NCBI GenBank assembly: GCA_047921175.1
Contig: JBLRWQ010000003.1
Coordinates: 30,743 to 94,742, forward strand
Direction of reading: 5' to 3'
Source of the DNA: T1Sed10-7 sp047921175
GTDB lineage: Bacteria; Actinomycetota; Nitriliruptoria; Nitriliruptorales; Nitriliruptoraceae
DNA length: 64,000 nt
The notes beneath the pieces are model-generated. The model did no database searches. It was not told where the DNA came from and saw only the letters and a program-made list of their open reading frames with translations. The position numbers were made by a program, and so were the translations under genes. Shown piece after piece: positions 54,957 to 64,000 of the stretch (the stretch's first letter is position 1; each line of letters opens with the position of its first letter).

Positions 54957-56206
54957 ACGGTCAGCCGGTCCACCGCGGCGTCCAGCAGGAACCAACCCCG
55001 CTCGGTGCAGCGCAGCCGTCCGCAGGCGGTCTCGACCAGCCCGGCGTCCAGCGCGTCCTCCAGCGCCAGCGCTGTGATCGGCGGCAGGTCGTTCGGGTGC
55101 AGGCCCTCCCGCACCCGGAGCCCCAGCAGCAGCCGCTCGGTCGCCCGCTGCCGGTCGTCGAGCACCTCCTCGCCGGCGAGCGGTGAGGCGCCCTGGTCCC
55201 ACGGCTGCGCGCCGGCCTGCTCGACGGCGTGGATGTACCGCGGGGTGGCGCGCCGGCTCCACCAGCGCCGCCCGGCGAGGTGGCCGTGCGCCCCGGCACC
55301 GACGCCGAGGTAGTCCCCGTGCCGCCAGTACAGCAGGTTGTGCCGGCTGCGCGCTGCCGCGCCCCGGGCCAGGTTCGAGACCTCGTAGTGGGTGAACCCG
55401 CCGGCGCCCAGCACCCGGCCGAGGGTGGCGAACCGGGCCGCCTGCACGTCCTCGTCCACGTCCGGCAGGCTCCCACGGTCCCGGCGCCGCCCGAAGGGCG
55501 TGCCCTCGTGGATGGTCAGCGCGTAGGCGGACACGTGGTCGACCTCCGCGGTCAGCACCCGGTCGAGCGTGGCCTCCCAGTCGGCGTCGCTCTCCCCCGG
55601 GGTGCCGTAGATCAGGTCGAGGCTGACCTGGGCGATCCCGGCCGTCCGGGCCGCGGTGGCCATCGCGAGCGGCGCATCGGCGTCGTGACCGCGCTCCAGG
55701 GTGGCCAGCACGTGCGGGGTGAAGGACTGTGCCCCGATCGACAGCCGCGTCACGCCCGCGTCGACCAGCGCGGCCAGCAGCTCGGGGCCCGTGGTCTCCG
55801 GGTTGGCCTCGACGGTGACCTCGGCGTCGGCGGCCACGTCCAGCTCCCGGGCGACGGAGCGGACCACCGCGGCGAGCCGGTCCGGCGCGAGCAGGGTCGG
55901 GGTGCCGCCGCCGACGTAGACGCTGGTCACCGCGGGCCAGGTCTCGGGGACCTCGGCGTCGGCGGGTGCGTGGGCCCGGGGGCCGGCCGCCACCTGCCGG
56001 GCCAGGTCGGCGGTCAGCGCCGCCACGTAGCGGGCCTCGAGGTCGTCGCGCCGGGCGGCGTCCAGGGAGCCGACCGCGGCCACGGCGAAGTCGCAGTAGC
56101 CGCAGCGGTGGTGGCAGAACGGCACGTGCAGGTAGACCCCGAACCCGGCCCGCGGGCCGGACTCGACCGGGTCGGCCAGCCAGGCGCGCCCCTCGCGCGA
56201 GCTCAC
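54953..56206 (-). CDS. hemW: radical SAM protein HemW (heme chaperone)
   Basis: 417 residues. The cluster motif CHHRCGYCDF has Cys31, Cys35 and Cys38 with Phe at 40. This CxxxCxxCxF pattern distinguishes HemW from the coproporphyrinogen dehydrogenase HemN, which has a fourth Cys. Further motifs are VYVGGGTPTLL, EANPETTG, IGAQSF and SLDLIYGTPGE, plus the HemN C-terminal domain (GEEVLDDRQRATERLLLGLR). HemW binds heme and delivers it rather than oxidising coproporphyrinogen. It starts with GTG overlapping the upstream stop and overlaps the next gene's start too. Proximity to lepA and rpsT is a typical bacterial arrangement. Confidence 0.92.
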   Translation of the reverse strand: MSSREGRAWLADPVESGPRAGFGVYLHVPFCHHRCGYCDFAVAAVGSLDAARRDDLEARYVAALTADLARQVAAGPRAHAPADAEVPETWPAVTSVYVGGGTPTLLAPDRLAAVVRSVARELDVAADAEVTVEANPETTGPELLAALVDAGVTRLSIGAQSFTPHVLATLERGHDADAPLAMATAARTAGIAQVSLDLIYGTPGESDADWEATLDRVLTAEVDHVSAYALTIHEGTPFGRRRDRGSLPDVDEDVQAARFATLGRVLGAGGFTHYEVSNLARGAAARSRHNLLYWRHGDYLGVGAGAHGHLAGRRWWSRRATPRYIHAVEQAGAQPWDQGASPLAGEEVLDDRQRATERLLLGLRVREGLHPNDLPPITALALEDALDAGLVETACGRLRCTERGWFLLDAAVDRLTV

Positions 56207-56823
56207 ACGGCGCCCCAGGGATCCACCGCCAGCCGGCTACGGACCTCCTCGGCGAGGTCCGGGTCGGCGGTGGAGACCAGCAGTCGACCGGGGAACCGGG
56301 AGACCTCGTGGAGGGTCCGCATGCGGTGGCAGTCCTCGACGAGCAGGAACAGCGCCGCCTCACCGTCCGCGAGGTCCTCGCCCATCCGCTTCATCTCGTC
56401 GTCGTCGATGCCGAAGTCGCGCAGCTTCGCGAACAGCCCCCCGGCCGCGGCACCGAGGGCACCCCCGACCAGCGGTCCGCCGGGGCCCAGGAACAGCCCG
56501 GCCAGGATGCCGATCCAGGCCCCACCCACCGCACCCTGGGAGGGCGAGACGTCCTTGGTCTGGGTGATCCGGACCTTGCCGCGCACCTTGGCCACGATGG
56601 CGGCGTCCTCGAGCGTGAGCTGCTTCCGGGCGACCAGCCGCATCGACGCCAGCAGCGCCTCCTGGGCCCGCAGCGAGGAGTCGAACACGAACGCCCAGAG
56701 GTCGGCGTCGGAGCCCTCGGGGACCGCACGGGCGTGGGCGACGACCGCCTCCTCGTCCGCGGTCAGCACCTGCTCCGGGTCGACCTGCTCGATGCGGTCG
56801 CTCTGCTGCTCGTGCTCGGTCAC
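56203..56823 (-). CDS. DUF1269 family protein
   Basis: 206 residues. The N-terminal half has a helix ending in VFDSSLRAQEALLASMRLVA. The centre is a glycine-rich hairpin-like membrane segment (GGAWIGILAGLFLGPGGPLV, then GGALGAAAGGLFAKL), followed by FGIDDDEMKRMGEDLADGEA and a beta-rich end. This matches DUF1269 proteins, which have one Gly-rich hydrophobic patch and unknown function. Its TGA overlaps the hemW GTG. Confidence 0.82.
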   Translation of the reverse strand: MTEHEQQSDRIEQVDPEQVLTADEEAVVAHARAVPEGSDADLWAFVFDSSLRAQEALLASMRLVARKQLTLEDAAIVAKVRGKVRITQTKDVSPSQGAVGGAWIGILAGLFLGPGGPLVGGALGAAAGGLFAKLRDFGIDDDEMKRMGEDLADGEAALFLLVEDCHRMRTLHEVSRFPGRLLVSTADPDLAEEVRSRLAVDPWGAV

Positions 56824-56885
56824 GGTCCCGCCTCTCCCCGACGATCGCTCGCCAGGCTACTGCCACCGCCCACGACCCCGGGGGA

Positions 56886-58742
56886 TCAGTCGCCGCTGCC
56901 GGCGCTGCTGGTGCGCAGCGCGGAGACGAAGGCCTCCTGGGGCACCTCGACGGACCCGACGGACTTCATCTTCTTCTTGCCTTCCTTCTGCTTCTCGAGC
57001 AGCTTGCGCTTGCGGGAGACGTCCCCGCCGTAGCACTTCGCGAGCACGTCCTTGCGCCGGGCCTTGATCGTCTCCCGGGCGATGATCTTCGACCCGATCG
57101 CGGCCTGCACGGGCACGTCGAAGAGCTGCCTGGGGATCAGCTCCTTGAGCTTGTCGGTCATCGACCGCCCGAAGGCGTAGGCCTCATCGCGGTGCACGAT
57201 GGCGCTGAAGGCGTCCACCGGCTCGCCGTTGAGCAGCAGATCGACCCGGACCAGATCGGCGGGCTGGTACTCGCCCACCTCGTAGTCCAGCGACGCGTAG
57301 CCGCGGGTACGGGACTTCAGCTGGTCGAAGAAGTCGGTGATGATCCCCGCCAGCGGGAGCTGGTAGCGCAGCTCGACGCGCTCCTCGGTGAGGTAGTCCA
57401 TGGACGTCATCATCCCGCGCCGCCCCTCGCACAGCTGCATGACCGGTCCGACGTAGGCGGTCGGCGTCAGGATCATCGCCTGTACCGTGGGTTCGCGGAT
57501 CTCGGCGACGCGGTTCGGCTCGGGGAGGTCCTGGGGGTTGGCGACCTCGATGACCTGCGGCTCGCCGGTCTCCGGGTCGCGCACCCCCTCGAGCGTCACC
57601 CGGTAGCGCACGCTCGGGGCCGTGGTCACCAGCGGGATGGAGAACTCGCGGTCGAGCCGCTCGGTCACGATCTCCAGGTGCAGCAGGCCCAGGAAGCCGC
57701 ATCGGAACCCGAACCCGAGCGCCGCGGAGGTCTCCGGCTCGTAGGAGAAGGACGCGTCGTTCAGCCGGAGCTTGTCCAGCGCGTCACGCAGCTGCGGGAA
57801 GTCGTCGGAATCGATCGGGTACAGCCCGGAGAACACCATCGGCAGCGGTTCGCGGTAGCCGGGCAGCGGCGGCACGGTCCGGGCCCCACGCCCGGCGAGG
57901 GTGATCGTGTCACCGACCTTGGCCTCGCTGACCTCCTTGATGGCCGCGGACAGCACCCCGACCTCGCCGACGCCGAGCGCATCGATGGGGGTCTCCTCCG
58001 GGGCGTGGACCCCGAGATCGTCGATCTCCCCCTCGAACCCGGTGTTGAGCAGGTGGATGCGGTCCCCCGGCCGCAGCTGGCCGTCCATGACCCGGAAGTA
58101 CACGAGCGTGCCACGGTAGGGGTCGTAGAGGGAGTCGAAGATCAGCGCGCGGGTCGGTCCGTCCGGATCGCCACGCGGTGCGGGCACCCGATCGACGATC
58201 GCGTCCATGACCGCGTCGACCCCCTCGCCGGTCTTGGCGGAGATACGCAGCACGTCCTCGGGCTCCCCGCCGATGATGGCGGCGATCTCGCGGGCGACCT
58301 CGTCCGGTCGCGCCGCGGGGAGGTCGATCTTGTTCAGGACCGGGATGATCTCCAGGTCGGCCTCGAGCGCGAGGTAGAGGTTCGCGATCGTCTGGGCTTC
58401 CATGCCCTGTGCGGCGTCGACCAGCAGCACGGCGCCCTCGCAGGCGTTGAGGGCCCGGGAGACCTCGTAGGAGAAGTCGACGTGTCCCGGTGTGTCGATC
58501 AGGTTGAGCAGGTACTCCGCCGACGCGTCCCCCAGCGGCCGGTAGGGCAGGCGGGCGGTCTGCGCCTTGATCGTGATGCCCCGCTCGCGCTCGATGTCCA
58601 TCTTGTCCAGGTACTGGGACCGCATCGAGCGCTCGTCGACCAGCTCGGTCAGCTGCAGCATCCGGTCGGCCAGGGTCGACTTGCCGTGGTCGACGTGGGC
58701 CACGATGCAGAAGTTGCGGATGCGGTCGGTGCGGTAGGTCAC
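56886..58742 (-). CDS. lepA: elongation factor 4 (LepA)
   Basis: 618 residues, normal for LepA. GTPase motifs: AHVDHGKST (15-23), RERGITIKAQTARL, DTPGHVDF and NKIDLPAA. LepA-specific segments: GFGFRCGFLGLLHLEI, YVGPVMQLCEGRRGMM and the C-terminal KRKLLEKQKEGKKKMKSVG. It acts on the ribosome, favouring back-translocation or late assembly under stress. The GTG at 58742 is immediately before TYRTDRIRNFCIVAHVD, the expected N-terminus. It is divergent from rpsT across 352 bases, a frequent pairing. Confidence 0.97.
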   Translation of the reverse strand: MTYRTDRIRNFCIVAHVDHGKSTLADRMLQLTELVDERSMRSQYLDKMDIERERGITIKAQTARLPYRPLGDASAEYLLNLIDTPGHVDFSYEVSRALNACEGAVLLVDAAQGMEAQTIANLYLALEADLEIIPVLNKIDLPAARPDEVAREIAAIIGGEPEDVLRISAKTGEGVDAVMDAIVDRVPAPRGDPDGPTRALIFDSLYDPYRGTLVYFRVMDGQLRPGDRIHLLNTGFEGEIDDLGVHAPEETPIDALGVGEVGVLSAAIKEVSEAKVGDTITLAGRGARTVPPLPGYREPLPMVFSGLYPIDSDDFPQLRDALDKLRLNDASFSYEPETSAALGFGFRCGFLGLLHLEIVTERLDREFSIPLVTTAPSVRYRVTLEGVRDPETGEPQVIEVANPQDLPEPNRVAEIREPTVQAMILTPTAYVGPVMQLCEGRRGMMTSMDYLTEERVELRYQLPLAGIITDFFDQLKSRTRGYASLDYEVGEYQPADLVRVDLLLNGEPVDAFSAIVHRDEAYAFGRSMTDKLKELIPRQLFDVPVQAAIGSKIIARETIKARRKDVLAKCYGGDVSRKRKLLEKQKEGKKKMKSVGSVEVPQEAFVSALRTSSAGSGD

Positions 58743-59094
58743 GGGCGTGAAGGGCCTTCCGCGTCCGAGACGGACGCAACGAACCGGGCGGGCGGGAGCG
58801 GTCGCGGGGTGCGAGCACGACGGCGAGCGGAGGGTACCGGCCGACACACCGTGCCGGCCGGAGCGGTTGGCCCTCGCGGATGCGTCCCGGTTGCCCACGA
58901 CGCCGGCACGCTGGTACCTTCCCGACGTTGCGTCCGTGTGGCGCGGGGTCCAGTGCGCCCGCGGTCGGCCCGTGCCACGCCGGCCGCACGAGCCCGGTCC
59001 GGCCCGAGCCGACCCTCCACCCTCCCCGACCGGCCCCGCCGCACCGTCCCGTCCGCTGCCCTCCCGGCACCCGTCCTGAGGAACGAACCCCCGC
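58743..59094. other. lepA-rpsT divergent intergenic region
   Basis: 352 bases with no convincing gene. On the plus strand it holds the promoter-like sequence at 58891-58920, giving a leader of about 165 bases for rpsT. I saw no comparably clear promoter for lepA on the minus strand and no riboswitch pattern. Confidence 0.55.
58891..58920 (+). promoter_or_regulatory. promoter-like sequence for rpsT
   Basis: TTGCCC (58891-58896), an 18-base spacer and TACCTT (58915-58920) match a housekeeping-type promoter with a TANNNT -10. Prediction by eye. Confidence 0.5.
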
Positions 59095-59361
59095 ATGGCG
59101 AACATCGCGTCCCAGATCAAGCGCAACCGGCAGAACGAGACCCGCCGGCAGCGCAACAAGCAGGTCCGGTCGAAGCTGAAGACCGACGTCCGGCGCTTCC
59201 GGGAGGCGGCTGACGCCGCTGACCTCGAGGCCGCGAGCGAGGCCTACCAGGTAGCCGCCAGGTCCCTGGACAAGGCCGCCAGCAAGGGCATCGTCCACCG
59301 CAACACGGCCGCCAACCGCAAGTCCGGGATGGCGAAGCGGCTGAGCGACCTGCAGGCCTGA
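59095..59361 (+). CDS. rpsT: 30S ribosomal protein S20
   Basis: 88 residues, the standard length. MANIASQIKRNRQNETRRQR is the classical S20 N-terminus; the helical bundle follows, with ASKGIVHRNTAANRKSGMAK at the C-terminal end. S20 binds 16S rRNA early in 30S assembly. The ATG at 59095 follows GAGGAACG. Two hairpins follow the stop, the second a good terminator. Confidence 0.98.
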   Translation: MANIASQIKRNRQNETRRQRNKQVRSKLKTDVRRFREAADAADLEAASEAYQVAARSLDKAASKGIVHRNTAANRKSGMAKRLSDLQA

Positions 59362-59367
59362 GCCCTT

Positions 59368-59382
59368 CGGGGGCCTCCCCCG
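59368..59382 (+). other. short hairpin directly after rpsT
   Basis: CGGGGG (59368-59373) and CCCCCG (59377-59382) are complementary around a 3-base loop, starting 7 bases after the stop. It may slow RNA decay from the 3' end or add to termination. Confidence 0.35.
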
Positions 59383-59411
59383 ACCTCTCGTCGCCGCGAT
59401 GCGGTGACCCC

Positions 59412-59431
59412 TGGCGCCCCTCGGGGCGCCA
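59412..59431 (+). terminator. rpsT terminator
   Basis: TGGCGCCC and GGGCGCCA pair perfectly with a CTCG loop; the following bases are ATCGTGCTGT. This is the most likely end of the rpsT transcript. Confidence 0.7.
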
Positions 59432-59509
59432 TCGTGCTGTCCTGCCCCTGAGGACCTCCACCTCGCCCCGCCATCGGCCTAGGGTCGATGCAGGACGAGG
59501 ACGACACCG

Positions 59510-62500
59510 ATGGAGCAGCAGGCTTCCGAGCAGCACCGCGCCCCGGTCGTGGACGCGATCGCCACCAGCGACCACCCCCGGGCCGGCCTCCTGGCCCAGA
59601 TGGCGGACGTCGCGCTCCGGCGTGCTCCGGACCACATCGCCGACAGCGGCCCCGACGAGCTACGGGACCTGGCCGCCCACCTGGTCGCCCGCATCGAGGG
59701 CCGCACCCCCGGGACCCCCACGGTCGAGCTGACCCGTGCGACGGACGACCCAACGTCCGGCCGCCTGGAGCTGATCTGGGAGGACCGACCCTTCCTGCTG
59801 TCGACGGTGACGGCGATCCTGCTGGACCACGGCATCCGTCCGGGCGGCGTCTTCCACCCCATCATCGGCGTGGAGGAGGACGCGCCGGGCCGGCTCCGTG
59901 TGGTACGGCGTGCGCGGGGCGCGACGGCGCGTATCTCGGTGATCCGTGTCGAGGTCTCCGGGCTGCACCCGGACCCGGCCCAGGACCAGGAGGTGGTGGG
60001 CGATCTGCGTGCCTCCCTCGCCGACATCGAGGTGGTCACCGACGACCATGCCGCGATGCGCACGCAGGTGGAGACGGCGATCGTCGCGCTCGCGACGACC
60101 GAACCCACCGACACCGAGGTGGCCGCGCTGCTGTCCTGGCTGCTGGACGACAACCTCCTGCTGCTCGGCACCAGCTGGGCCGACCAGCCGGCGGGGCACG
60201 GTCTCCTGCGCCAGCCCGAGCGGCGCACCCGGTTGCTCGACGAACGGACCGGCGTCCACCCCGCCGAGGACCTCCCGCGGCTGGCGTTGTCACGGACCCG
60301 GTCGCGGTCCACCGTGCAGCGGCGTGCCCCCATCGAGGTCCTCGAGATCACGCTCCCCGCCGGCGCGCAGCCCGCAGCCGCCCGGACCGGCGGCGGCACG
60401 CGCCTGACGCTGGTCGGGCTGCTCACCCGCAAGGGGATCGCGGAGCCCGTGCGGACCACGCCGGTGCTGCGCCGGCGCCTGCACACCGTCCTCGAGGCCG
60501 AGGACCTGGTGGACGGCTCACACGATGCCATCGCCCTGATCACGCTGGCCCACGCGATCCCGAAGGACGAGCTGCTGCGCACCACCCCACAGGCCTTCCG
60601 CGAGCTGCTCGTCGGCCTGCTGCAGGCGGAGCAGCACCGCGAGGTCCGGGCCTTCACCCGACCGCACGAGCCGAGCGGCAGCACCTCGATCCTGGTCGCC
60701 CTCCCACGGGAGCGCTGGCAGCCCGACCTCGATCGGCGCCTCCGGGCGCTGCTGCGCAGCCGGTTCGCCGCTCGTCGGGTCGAGGTGGACACCTCGGTCG
60801 ACCTGCAGCGCGACGCCATCGCGCGCTACCTGGTGGAGCACGCCGACCCGGACGATCCCCGGACGTGGGCCGAGGTGGTGCCGCGCGCCGGCCGGGACCT
60901 GAGCGACGCCATCGCGGAGCTCACGCGCCCGTGGGAGGAGTCGGTGCTGCGCGAGCTCGGCACGGGGACCGAACCGGGGGCCTCCCAGCGGCTGGCGCGG
61001 TCGATCGTGGCACGGCTCCCCCGCGCCTACCGCGACGGGACCGATCCGGTGGACGCGGTCGGGGACGTCCTGCTGCTGGCCCGCGCGCTGCAGGACGAGG
61101 ATCAGCTGCTCGTGACGCTACGGGAGGCACGACCGGCGCTGACGCAGCGGCCGCACGATGGGGACCCGGCCCCGATCCGCCTCCTGGCCGCCAAACGCGG
61201 CGCCACGCTGGAGCTGTCCTCGTTCATCCCGATCCTGGAGAGCCTCGGGCTGACCATCGTCGACGAGTTCCCGCACCCGCTGGTCGATGACGGTGAACTG
61301 GCGGCGACCCTGCACGACGTCGGCGTGCGGGCCAGCGCGCTCGACCCCGACCGGGACGGCCCCCGGGTCGCCGAGGCGATCCTGGCGGCCTGGCGCGGCC
61401 ACCTCGAGATCGACCCGCTCAACCAGTTGGTCGTGGTGGCCGGACTGACCTGGCGGGACCTGGCGGTCCTGCGCGCGTACCGGCGCCTCAGGCGCCAGCT
61501 CGGCACGTCCTACACCCCGTCCTACGTCGACACCATCCTGGTCTCCCACCCGGACACGGTGCGCGCGCTGCTCGAGCACCTGCGGGCCCGCTTCGACCCG
61601 GACCGGGCCGCCGACGCACCATCGGAGGACGAGACCCGAGCGGCGGTCCTCGCCGCCCTCGACCGGCTGGAACGGCTCGACCACGACCGCATCCTGCGCC
61701 GGCTGCTGGAGCTGATCGACGCGACCCTGCGCACCAACGCCTTCCGCTCCGACGCGGTGGCCGACGACACGGGTGAGCCCTACATCGCGCTCAAGTACGA
61801 CCCGTCCCGCATCTCCGACGCACCCCAGCCGCGCCCGTACCGGGAGATCTTCGTCCACTCCCCCCGTGTGGAGGGCGTCCACCTGCGTAGCGGCCCGGTC
61901 TCACGCGGCGGGCTGCGCTGGTCGGACCGGCGCGACGACGTCCGCAGCGAGGTGCTCGACCTCGTCAAGGCCCAGGTGCTGAAGAACGCGGTGATCGTGC
62001 CCTCGGGCGCGAAGGGCGGGTTCGTGCTGACCCGTGAGCCCGCGGAGCCAACCGCGCGGGCCGCCGAGGCCCGGCGCCAGTACATCACCTTCATCCGCGG
62101 GTTGCTGGACGTCACCGACGACCTCGACGGCGACCGGATCGTCCCGCCGCCCCGGGTGATCCGCCACGACGGTGACGACCCCTACCTGGTCGTCGCGGCC
62201 GACCGCGGGACCGCCACCTACTCCGATACCGCCAACGAGGTGGCGGCGCGGTACGGGTTCTGGCTCGACGATGCCTTCGCCTCGGGCGGTCGGCACGGCT
62301 ACGACCACAAACGGTTCGGGGTGACCGCCAAGGGCGCCTGGGTCGCGGTCACCGCGCACTTCCGGGAGCTCGGGCTCGACGTCCAGCGCGACCCGCTCAC
62401 CGTGGTCGGGATCGGCGACATGTCCGGTGACGTGTTCGGCAACGGGCTGCTGCGCTCCTCCAGCATCCTGCTCGTCGCCGCCTTCGACCACCGTCACGTC

Positions 62501-64000
62501 TTCCTGGATCCCACGCCCGACGGTCCGACCAGCTTCGCCGAACGCCAGCGTCTCTACGACCTCCCGGGCTCGTGCTGGGACGACTACGACCGCACCCTGC
62601 TGAGCCCGGGTGCGATGGTCGTGCCGCGGACGGCCAAGCGCGTGCCCCTGACCGCGGAGGTCCGTGCCCTGCTGCGGCTCGGGGAGGACGTCACCGAGGT
62701 GACCCCCGCCGAGCTGATCCGCGCCGTGCTGCGCGCTCCCGTCGACCTGCTGTTCGCCGGTGGGATCGGCACCTACGTGCGCGCCACCACCGAGCTCGAC
62801 CGCGACCTCGGCGACCGGGCCAACGCCGAGCTCCGGGTCGAAGCGTCGACGGTCCGCGCCCGGGTCATCGGCGAGGGGGCGAACCTGGCCGTGACCCAGC
62901 GCGCCCGGGTCGAGCTCGCCCGGCGCGGCACGCTGCTCAACCAGGACGCGATCGACAACGCCGCCGGCGTCGCCACCTCCGACCTCGAGGTGAACCTCAA
63001 GATCCTGCTCCGGCTCGCCGAGGATCGCGGCCTGCTCAGCCGGACGGAGCGCGACGACCTCCTGGAGGAGCTGGCCGAGGAGGTGGTCGACGAGGCCTGC
63101 ACGGTCGTCGCCCGCAGCGCCGCGGCGATCTCGCGTGAGCTGGTCCGCGGACCGCGGAGCCTCGAGGCCTACGACCGCCTGATGACCCGGCTCGAGACCG
63201 AGGCGGACCTCGATCGCGCTGCCGAGGTGCTCCCGACCAGCGCCGAGCTGGCGGCCCGCGCCGAGGCCGGCGCGGGGCTCAGCAGACCGGAGGTTGCCAC
63301 CCTGCTCGCGTGGTCGAAGCGCGAGCTGAAGGAGGCGCTGCTCGCCTCCGACCTGCCCGACTCCCCCCTGTGCACCCCGGCCTTGGCGCGGTCGCTCCCG
63401 GCGGGTGCCGTGGCCCGGTTCCCGGACCTGCTGCCCGAGCATCGGCTCCGTCGCGAGCTCATCGTGACGGTCGTCACCAACCGCCTGATCGACCGGCTCG
63501 GGGTGACGGTCGTCTCCCGACTTGCGGACGAGGCCGCGGTCGACCTCCCCACGGTGGCCGCCGCCCTCCAGGCCGCGGTCCAGATCGCGGACGCGCAGCG
63601 CTGGTGGGCGCGTCTCGATGACCTCCAGGAGGGCCATGACCCCGCGCGTCTGCGCGAGCTGGAGCTGCCGATCGAGGAGCTCGTGCTCACCCTCGCCCGG
63701 GTCCTGCTGACCGACCCCACGGCCCCGGAGCCGGCGGAGGCGGCCGCCCTGCAGGCGGCGACGGCGGCGCGCGTGCGCGACGGGCTGGACCGGCTGGGGA
63801 CCCGTGCGCAGCGCCGGGCCCGGGCCGCGCACGTCCGCTGGCTGCTGGATGACCTCGTCGAGCCGGACCTGGCCCACGTGCTGGCGGGTGCCCGCGATCT
63901 CGCCCTGGTGCCGGACGTCGCCGCCGTGCAGGGATCGCTCCGGATCGAGGTCGACGACCTGGCCATCACCGACGTGCTGCTGCAGCTGTCGGAGCGGCTC
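59510..64000 (+). CDS. gdh: NAD-specific glutamate dehydrogenase, 180-kDa class, 3' end outside window
   Basis: The frame starts at an ATG at 59510 (GAGGAC just upstream) and stays open to the window end, 1,497 residues; family members run about 1,600, so roughly 100 C-terminal residues are missing. The N-terminal part (about 1-700) carries ACT-like regulatory segments (FLLSTVTAILLDHGI, STSILVALPRERW). The catalytic part has RGGLRWSDR, KNAVIVPSGAKGGFVL (825-840) with the Lys of AKGG in the glutamate site, and a dinucleotide region GIGDMSGDVFGNG (967-979). It oxidatively deaminates glutamate to 2-oxoglutarate with NAD. It starts 78 bases after the rpsT terminator stem. Confidence 0.93.
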   Translation, partial: MEQQASEQHRAPVVDAIATSDHPRAGLLAQMADVALRRAPDHIADSGPDELRDLAAHLVARIEGRTPGTPTVELTRATDDPTSGRLELIWEDRPFLLSTVTAILLDHGIRPGGVFHPIIGVEEDAPGRLRVVRRARGATARISVIRVEVSGLHPDPAQDQEVVGDLRASLADIEVVTDDHAAMRTQVETAIVALATTEPTDTEVAALLSWLLDDNLLLLGTSWADQPAGHGLLRQPERRTRLLDERTGVHPAEDLPRLALSRTRSRSTVQRRAPIEVLEITLPAGAQPAAARTGGGTRLTLVGLLTRKGIAEPVRTTPVLRRRLHTVLEAEDLVDGSHDAIALITLAHAIPKDELLRTTPQAFRELLVGLLQAEQHREVRAFTRPHEPSGSTSILVALPRERWQPDLDRRLRALLRSRFAARRVEVDTSVDLQRDAIARYLVEHADPDDPRTWAEVVPRAGRDLSDAIAELTRPWEESVLRELGTGTEPGASQRLARSIVARLPRAYRDGTDPVDAVGDVLLLARALQDEDQLLVTLREARPALTQRPHDGDPAPIRLLAAKRGATLELSSFIPILESLGLTIVDEFPHPLVDDGELAATLHDVGVRASALDPDRDGPRVAEAILAAWRGHLEIDPLNQLVVVAGLTWRDLAVLRAYRRLRRQLGTSYTPSYVDTILVSHPDTVRALLEHLRARFDPDRAADAPSEDETRAAVLAALDRLERLDHDRILRRLLELIDATLRTNAFRSDAVADDTGEPYIALKYDPSRISDAPQPRPYREIFVHSPRVEGVHLRSGPVSRGGLRWSDRRDDVRSEVLDLVKAQVLKNAVIVPSGAKGGFVLTREPAEPTARAAEARRQYITFIRGLLDVTDDLDGDRIVPPPRVIRHDGDDPYLVVAADRGTATYSDTANEVAARYGFWLDDAFASGGRHGYDHKRFGVTAKGAWVAVTAHFRELGLDVQRDPLTVVGIGDMSGDVFGNGLLRSSSILLVAAFDHRHVFLDPTPDGPTSFAERQRLYDLPGSCWDDYDRTLLSPGAMVVPRTAKRVPLTAEVRALLRLGEDVTEVTPAELIRAVLRAPVDLLFAGGIGTYVRATTELDRDLGDRANAELRVEASTVRARVIGEGANLAVTQRARVELARRGTLLNQDAIDNAAGVATSDLEVNLKILLRLAEDRGLLSRTERDDLLEELAEEVVDEACTVVARSAAAISRELVRGPRSLEAYDRLMTRLETEADLDRAAEVLPTSAELAARAEAGAGLSRPEVATLLAWSKRELKEALLASDLPDSPLCTPALARSLPAGAVARFPDLLPEHRLRRELIVTVVTNRLIDRLGVTVVSRLADEAAVDLPTVAAALQAAVQIADAQRWWARLDDLQEGHDPARLRELELPIEELVLTLARVLLTDPTAPEPAEAAALQAATAARVRDGLDRLGTRAQRRARAAHVRWLLDDLVEPDLAHVLAGARDLALVPDVAAVQGSLRIEVDDLAITDVLLQLSERL

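Noticed and set aside
57192..59213. Plus-strand frame of 673 codons opposite lepA
   Set aside because: lepA on the minus strand is unambiguous, and the antisense translation is composition-driven.
61901..63877. Minus-strand frame of 658 codons across the glutamate dehydrogenase gene
   Set aside because: The plus-strand frame is a clear, well-conserved enzyme with catalytic motifs, and the antisense translation has none. The same applies to the minus-strand frame at 59479-60819.

Overview
The window is 64 kb of very GC-rich DNA with GTG/ATG starts, GTGA/ATGA gene overlaps and actinobacterial genes: an rpsT, lepA, hemW neighbourhood, DUF202 pairs, a DUF4916/NUDIX protein, a 180-kDa-type NAD-glutamate dehydrogenase and an AMIN-like domain protein. 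It looks like a chromosome of a deep-branching actinobacterium. A Nitriliruptoria-like lineage is my guess, not something I can prove from sequence alone.

Layout. 1-4.8 kb: LysR regulator (cut by the window edge), molybdopterin oxidoreductase, gamma-carbonic-anhydrase-like protein coupled to an M20 amidohydrolase, macro-domain protein and a 5'-damaged AMIN-like gene. 4.8-12.5 kb: lipoprotein, double-length ATP-type phosphofructokinase, small zinc-metallopeptidase-like protein, AAA ATPase, a long non-coding stretch with strong RNA structure, a TSUP permease and a second phosphofructokinase with the residues of the pyrophosphate-dependent type. 12.5-13.3 kb: terminator and a decayed transposase fragment. 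13.2-46.9 kb: one uninterrupted minus-strand gene for a secreted protein of about 11,200 residues. It has a metzincin zinc site near each end, thousands of residues of repetitive beta-rich sequence, calcium-binding GGxGxD repeats, LamG-like and Calx-beta modules. 47.4-64 kb: MFS transporter coupled to a shortened methyltransferase, PEBP and DUF4916 proteins, two DUF202 membrane proteins, a PLP decarboxylase divergent from an AsnC regulator, a DUF1269/hemW/FAD-oxidase overlap operon, lepA divergent from rpsT, and the NAD-glutamate dehydrogenase, which runs off the window end.

What stands out: (1) roughly 640 nt at 9.8-10.44 kb with a promoter-like sequence, several GNRA- and UNCG-capped hairpins all in the same strand sense, and a perfect terminator stem, which I read as an unassigned structured RNA; (2) the giant protein with zinc-protease motifs at both ends, whose 3' end runs into an IS remnant; (3) an ATP-PFK and a PPi-type PFK a few kb apart; (4) two quietly broken genes, the methyltransferase lacking its middle and the AMIN gene lacking its start. 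The large open frames on the plus strand opposite the giant gene are composition shadows.
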